The notes under the pieces are model-generated. The model worked only from the letters and a program-made list of their open reading frames with translations. It was not told where the DNA came from and did not search any database. From Elizabethkingia sp. YR214 (GTDB lineage: Bacteria; Bacteroidota; Bacteroidia; Flavobacteriales; Weeksellaceae): a DNA stretch of 64,000 nucleotides. Position numbers and translations under genes: made by a program. Below, piece after piece: positions 59,631 through 64,000 of this stretch (positions within the stretch are counted from its first letter, which is position 1; the number at the start of each line of letters is the position of its first letter). The stretch is from NCBI RefSeq assembly GCF_003058195.1, contig NZ_QBUH01000011.1:1-64000 (forward strand). The letters are read 5' to 3'.

Positions 59631-61241
59631 ATGAAAAAAATATTTATTGCAAGTATATACTTGGTGTTGGGAACCACTGGTCTTTTGTTAACTTCATGTC
59701 GCAGTACTGATACAGAGAGTAATCTGGTAAGTGGTGCTCCTACTGCTGTTAATTTTAATTTGACAGGTACGGAATTTTCAGGCGGAACAGCAACTGCCCA
59801 GGCATCTGTAGAGGGAAAGGGAGTTGCATTTACTGAAGCTTCTGTTCAGAAACAAACTGTAATGGTTGATCCCAGTACAGTGATCGTTGCAGAATTATCA
59901 CCGGTTTCAGGTAGTATAAAATCTTCCACGCAGGCTTCTGTAGGGAAAGCTGCATTAGCTGCTGTACCTGGCAATGCTTTAGGAGCGGGTATTCAATTCC
60001 GTGTTATCGCCTATAATCAGGCTGATGGTTCTTTTCAGGCTTTTCAGGATTATACGGTAGGGCAACAGGCTGTACCGATGATGCTGAATGTGGGAGCGAC
60101 TTATACCATGGTCGTTTACTCTTATGGAACTATGACATTACCAGCTATTACATCAGGAGAAAAAACAAGTATCAATAATGCACAGGTAAACTATGATGAT
60201 GCAAACCGGGATTTTATGTATTACAATCAAAGCAATTATATTCCTGTAAAAGGATCTAATGTTTTAAATATTACATTAAGGCATAAAGTTGCTCAGATCA
60301 CTACCATTATAAATTCAAACGGAATGGGGAATATAGCATCAGTTGCAAATGCTGTTCTTACCCCGCATTATAGTAATGGTACAATTCCTTTATCCAGTGG
60401 GGTAATGACGGGAAGAAGTACCTTAACTGCAGGAGTACCTCTTCAGTTTTCCAATACCTCTCCTACCACTAGTGTTGCTGCGCCTGTATTTATCAATGCA
60501 GATACCGGTGGTAACAAAACAGGATCTTTCTCGGCAGATATAAGCCTTGGAAGTACAACTGTAACTAAAAATCTTGCAAACACATTTAAAATTACACCAG
60601 GTTATAAAAGTAATTTAACAATTAATATAGAAAAATGTGGTGCCATGGTCAATGGGGTATGGCGTACGTTTATGTGCCATAATCTGGGGGCAGAAATTGC
60701 TGCAGATCCTTTTACACCGGCGGCAGCTATACATGGAGCCAAATACCAGTGGGGTGCTCAGACAGGAGAAGCCGGAAGATATGTATCTCAGACTGATGAT
60801 CAGTCCATGACATCTGTAAGTGGTTGGAATACAACAATGAATACTGATAATAGTTTATGGGGAGATACTACTAAAGGACCTAATGATCCTTGTCCGAGTG
60901 GATTTAGACTGCCTGCACAGACTGAATGGGCTGCAGTTATTAATGAAAATACAGGGGCACGTGTAGGAAATTGGGTTTTTAATGTAACTACATATGGTTC
61001 AGCATATTACTTTAGCTCGGCATCAAGGCCTAATAGTCTTATGTTACCAGCGGCAGGGTACCGCCCTGACGGACTTATTTTGTCACGTGGAAAAGAGGCT
61101 AATTATTGGAGTGGAACAACACTGGATGGGATAAATTCTAAGAGGTTGAGTATTACTGGATTCACTGTAACAGCCGATACAAATTTCAATGGACAACCTA
61201 GAACAGATGGACTTAGCGTTCGTTGTATTTCTGTCAACTAA
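59631..61241 (+). CDS. Fimbrillin-like lipoprotein with FISUMP C-terminal domain
   Basis: A 536-residue lipoprotein starting at 59631 (MKKIFIAS), with lipobox LLLTSC and the C-R-S-T-D sequence shared with 37126 and 48633. The fimbrillin-like region shows GIQFRVIAYNQADGSF, GATYTMVVYSYGTMTLP, DFMYYNQSNYIPV and LRHKVAQITTIINS. The FISUMP domain (about residue 340 to the end) shows GVWRTFMCHNLGAE, GAKYQWGA, DPCPSGFRLPAQTEWAAV, LPAAGYRPDG, EANYWSGT and LSVRCISVN. It is probably displayed on the cell surface. The thioredoxin-like gene at 61350 follows in the same direction. Confidence 0.83.
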   Translation: MKKIFIASIYLVLGTTGLLLTSCRSTDTESNLVSGAPTAVNFNLTGTEFSGGTATAQASVEGKGVAFTEASVQKQTVMVDPSTVIVAELSPVSGSIKSSTQASVGKAALAAVPGNALGAGIQFRVIAYNQADGSFQAFQDYTVGQQAVPMMLNVGATYTMVVYSYGTMTLPAITSGEKTSINNAQVNYDDANRDFMYYNQSNYIPVKGSNVLNITLRHKVAQITTIINSNGMGNIASVANAVLTPHYSNGTIPLSSGVMTGRSTLTAGVPLQFSNTSPTTSVAAPVFINADTGGNKTGSFSADISLGSTTVTKNLANTFKITPGYKSNLTINIEKCGAMVNGVWRTFMCHNLGAEIAADPFTPAAAIHGAKYQWGAQTGEAGRYVSQTDDQSMTSVSGWNTTMNTDNSLWGDTTKGPNDPCPSGFRLPAQTEWAAVINENTGARVGNWVFNVTTYGSAYYFSSASRPNSLMLPAAGYRPDGLILSRGKEANYWSGTTLDGINSKRLSITGFTVTADTNFNGQPRTDGLSVRCISVN

Positions 61242-61349
61242 AAGAAGATATGATATGAGAGTATAATTCATACTAATTATGCTCTGGGTGTTATGTTCCT
61301 GTAAAAACATGACCACCGTTATTCTTATATACAATACAAACAAAGAACA

Positions 61350-62723
61350 ATGATGTATAGTAAAATCAAAATAATGTTGATGTTGTTTTTAGCAGGCTTA
61401 GGTCTCATGAAAGGACAAAATATAGAGATGTATTTTCCTTATTTAACAGGGAAGTCTTATGAGTTTATTATTTTTCAGGGAGCTGAACAAAAGGTTATTA
61501 TGAAAGGAATAATTCCCAGAGAAGGAAAGTTTAGGCTCACAATCCCGAAAGAGTATGCACCTTATACCGGAATGAGCCGTTGGCTGATCACAGGAACTAA
61601 AGAAGGCGGGGGATTGGATATGTTTATTCCGGGAAAGGATTTTTCAGTATCCAATGAAGCTCCGGTTCCTGATGAACAAAATATCATATATTCAGGGAAT
61701 ACCGGGAATAAGGATTTAAACGAGCTGTATAGGGCTCAGAATAACATCATGCGACGTTATGAGATTATGCAGCAGGCAATAAAACTCTATTCTCAAAGCG
61801 ATATAAACTACAACGTTTTTAAAGAAGAAGCCGGGAAGCAACAAAAAACCTATGAAAGGTTTCAGAATAACCTAAAAGAAAAATCGGACTACATAAGCCA
61901 TTTTGTCCCTATTCTGAATCTTCCGGACGGTAAAGGTACCCGGCTTTTTGAAAAAGAGGAGGATAGGGTTGATCATATTGCCCGATATATTGCTGAAGAG
62001 CTAGACTGGGAAGTCTTATATACATCCGGTTATTGGAACAGGATTGTAGATACATGGGTAAGTATTCATTTGCAGTTATTAAAAGATAAAGATAGATTTA
62101 CCAGGGAGTTTAAAAAAATCAGTTCACGAATAAGTACACCAAAAAACTATACGGGATTTGTTGAAAGAGTCGCTTATAACTTAAATCTGTATGGAGAAGA
62201 TGAATATATTGGTGCTATTGCACCTCAAGTGTCTTCATCGGATAAAATAACTAGTTATAAAGGCCCTTTGGCAGTTTTCATTAAAGGTGTTATTGGTTCA
62301 GAAGCTCCGGATCTTGTACTATCCGGGTATGTAACAGGAGCAGGTGAAGTTTCTAAAACTTCCCGTCTTAAGATGGATAAGCAAATGAATGAGATGTTTG
62401 ATAGTAGCCTTATAGTTTTTTATCAATCGGATTGTAAAAGCTGTACAGACTTTTTACAACAACTATCCGAACATTATGCTGATCTCAGAGCAAAGAGCAT
62501 CCGTGTTATTGCAATTTCTGCAGACCGAGATAGTGAAGTGTTCAAAAGTAAAGCACAATCATTCCCGTGGAAAGATAATACTTACTGTAATTACAAAGGA
62601 GTGGAAGGTGATAATTTTCAAAATTATGGTGTATCTGGAGCTCCCACTTTGGTATGGGTTGATAATAATGGTAAAATTCTCTCCAGGGGTAGTTCTTTTA
62701 GTCTTTTAAGCAACACAAATTAA
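61350..62723 (+). CDS. Secreted thioredoxin-like protein (TlpA-type C-terminus)
   Basis: A 457-residue exported protein with a signal peptide (about residues 1-22, ending MKGQ). The N-terminal strand-rich part (about 25-110) and a helical middle (about 120-300) resemble the DUF4369-like head of Bacteroidota thiol reductases. The C-terminal thioredoxin-like domain (about 320-450) has LIVFYQSDCKSCTDFLQQL with the redox C-K-S-C at about 362-365, IRVIAISADRDSEVF, and YGVSGAPTLVWVDNNGKIL with the cis-Pro. It is probably a periplasmic disulfide reductase. It lies 108 bases after the last FISUMP lipoprotein and ends in a terminator at 62833; co-transcription is likely. Confidence 0.8.
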   Translation: MMYSKIKIMLMLFLAGLGLMKGQNIEMYFPYLTGKSYEFIIFQGAEQKVIMKGIIPREGKFRLTIPKEYAPYTGMSRWLITGTKEGGGLDMFIPGKDFSVSNEAPVPDEQNIIYSGNTGNKDLNELYRAQNNIMRRYEIMQQAIKLYSQSDINYNVFKEEAGKQQKTYERFQNNLKEKSDYISHFVPILNLPDGKGTRLFEKEEDRVDHIARYIAEELDWEVLYTSGYWNRIVDTWVSIHLQLLKDKDRFTREFKKISSRISTPKNYTGFVERVAYNLNLYGEDEYIGAIAPQVSSSDKITSYKGPLAVFIKGVIGSEAPDLVLSGYVTGAGEVSKTSRLKMDKQMNEMFDSSLIVFYQSDCKSCTDFLQQLSEHYADLRAKSIRVIAISADRDSEVFKSKAQSFPWKDNTYCNYKGVEGDNFQNYGVSGAPTLVWVDNNGKILSRGSSFSLLSNTN

Positions 62724-62832
62724 TAGCTAATAAAAAAGTAAAGCATTCACTTATTAATTAATCTATATTTAAGCTGCTAATATTTTTATGAAGTAGTATC
62801 TTCATCATAATTTTGTTTCTATATTAGCAGTT

Positions 62833-62870
62833 GACGGATAATTCTAATAAATAAGAGTTATCCGTCTTTT
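62833..62870 (+). terminator. Terminator after the thioredoxin-like gene
   Basis: Stem GACGGATAA / TTATCCGTC with a loop of about 16 bases and TTTT. Confidence 0.8.
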
Positions 62871-63146
62871 ATCCTTCAATGAAATATTTTTTTATTATTT
62901 ATATCAGGATACTTAACTTTTATTTTCCTATGGAACTGATGAATTGAGATTCTTGCAGTTCTGTATCTGTTCTTATTAATCAAATCAAGGATTAGAGATT
63001 CTATTACTTCTTAATCTCCCAAAGAGTTTTTCCGTATTTCATTTAGGAATTGTTATTAATTAAATATTTTAAAAATAAAAAAATTAACAAGAAATAATAC
63101 TTAATAAATATTGCATCAAGTGATATTTATTACTATAAAACTATCT
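62871..63146 (+). other. Intergenic stretch with leftward coding scrap
   Basis: A leftward frame ending near 62878 reads EVIESLILDLINKNRYRT then ARISIHQFHRKIKVKYPD; it is interrupted upstream and not recognised. No terminator or RNA was seen. Confidence 0.3.
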
Positions 63147-64000
63147 ATGATGAAACAAAGCAATTTGCCACAATTATTATTATTATTATTAACAGTAACT
63201 ACTACATCAATTTTTAATTCTTGTACCAGAGAGACTATTGAAGAGAAAATTATTTTTCCAAATAGTTATGATGATAGAGAAAGTAAGAATACTATTGTAG
63301 CATATAATATATTCAACGATAATATTTATCTGAATAAAACTTTTCCAATGCCAAGTAATGCACCAACGTATATAAAAAAAGAAATCTGGGAGAAAGAACA
63401 AAAAGCAATTGAAGAACATAAGAAAAGATTTAAATTATTTACAGACATTATTCCTGCAGAATATCGAAAAGAAATAACACAGTTCACTGTTTTCTATCCG
63501 GAAGAAGGATCCAATGTATATGCTTATATGGGAGATCGTAAAGAAAACTCTTTAAGTCAATTTTCTTTGGGGCTAGCTTATGATATAAATAAAGGTAAGA
63601 AGCAGATTCCTTCCTTTTCTGCATCAGATGATAAACTCAATACATTAGGTTATGATATGGCAACTTATGTGATGATTCATGAGTTTGGACATTATATAAC
63701 AAAAAATAAAACACAGCTGTATTTGATTTATCTTCCTGAAAGCGATAACTATGTAAGCAATTATAAAGAGAGCTCATTTATTAAGCAAATGGTAAATATT
63801 TCTTGGAAGAAAATTCCATTAGAATTAGCGATGTCTATGAATCCAAGTAAAATTTTTAATGCCTTTCCAAAGGAGTTTGTAAGTGCATATGCGTGTTCAT
63901 CAATGGATGAGGATGGCGCCGAGACATTTACTCATTTTGTGTTATTAAATAATAAACCTGAAGATATAGATGGGAAGAGTAAAAAAATGCTTCTTTTCTA
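63147..64000 (+). CDS. HEFGH zinc-metallopeptidase-like lipoprotein (partial, runs off the window)
   Basis: At least 284 residues are open to the window edge. The start is MMKQSNLPQ with lipobox IFNSC near residue 26. The zinc site is V-M-I-H-E-F-G-H at residues 175-182 (HExxH, two His ligands and catalytic Glu). A downstream D-E-D-G-A-E-T-F near 253-260 probably supplies the third ligand (Glu), the layout of putative zinc-binding lipoprotein peptidases in Bacteroidota. It closely matches the broken copy at 2814-3724 over the whole length, including a 12-residue stretch (GKKQIPSFSASD) lost there. It is probably active at the cell envelope; the substrate is unknown. Confidence 0.82.
   Translation, partial: MMKQSNLPQLLLLLLTVTTTSIFNSCTRETIEEKIIFPNSYDDRESKNTIVAYNIFNDNIYLNKTFPMPSNAPTYIKKEIWEKEQKAIEEHKKRFKLFTDIIPAEYRKEITQFTVFYPEEGSNVYAYMGDRKENSLSQFSLGLAYDINKGKKQIPSFSASDDKLNTLGYDMATYVMIHEFGHYITKNKTQLYLIYLPESDNYVSNYKESSFIKQMVNISWKKIPLELAMSMNPSKIFNAFPKEFVSAYACSSMDEDGAETFTHFVLLNNKPEDIDGKSKKMLLF

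Overview
The window is an AT-rich bacterial chromosome segment from the Bacteroidota. Upstream regions carry the Bacteroidota-type -7 box TAnnTTTG and lack Shine-Dalgarno runs. Gene content (TonB receptor with LytS/LytTR, fimbrillin-like lipoproteins, FISUMP adhesin domains, DoxX, bestrophin, IS982 and ISL3 remnants) suggests the Weeksellaceae (Elizabethkingia/Chryseobacterium type). The genus is an inference.

Layout. 0-2.4 kb: four leftward genes for envelope or membrane proteins. 2.4-3.7 kb: ISL3 transposase scrap and a broken zinc-metallopeptidase lipoprotein whose intact paralogue runs off the right end of the window (63.1 kb onward). 4-6.8 kb: Ca2+/H+ antiporter and type II NADH dehydrogenase. 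7-8 kb: a decayed gene. 8.2-10.7 kb: outer-membrane barrel and S41 peptidase lipoprotein. 11-17 kb: a scrap zone with dctA tail, IS982 remnant, SDR/HxlR divergent pair, two mobile-element proteins, a seven-repeat propeller lipoprotein and a truncated HxlR gene. 17.4-20.3 kb: TPR protein, small hypothetical protein, GH29 fucosidase.

20.6-25.4 kb: two six-TM/HTH regulators, then the first peptide plus fimbrillin-like lipoprotein cassette. 25.5-36.4 kb: housekeeping and transport genes, including an AraC/MFS pair, bestrophin, YceI, TonB receptor and LytS/LytTR. 36.9-38.7 kb: second cassette. 38.8-43 kb: HAD phosphatase, AraC/DoxX/cupin group, and aspartate kinase behind a lysine-rich leader peptide and terminator. 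43.1-45 kb: a decayed chimeric duplicate of the cupin and the second cassette. 45.5 kb: tRNA-Arg(ACG).

47-61.3 kb is the most unusual region. Short peptides of about 60-70 residues, with a shared Y-x2-P...EMExGIA half and a variable Trp/acidic tail, precede fimbrillin-like lipoproteins, three of which end in FISUMP-type domains. Two intact genes and one decayed gene for membrane-anchored TPR-TM-coiled coil-HTH regulators lie between them. Five promoters share one architecture: direct repeat TGTAGGG-N4-TGTAnGG, with the -7 TTTG box starting about 50-52 bp after the first repeat. Two non-coding units end in a double hairpin whose stems covary, and a third short unit can fold in two exclusive ways. 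My working hypothesis is a surface-adhesin/peptide locus in which TPR-HTH proteins sense an extracytoplasmic signal, possibly the peptides, and act at the direct repeats. This is inferred from layout only.
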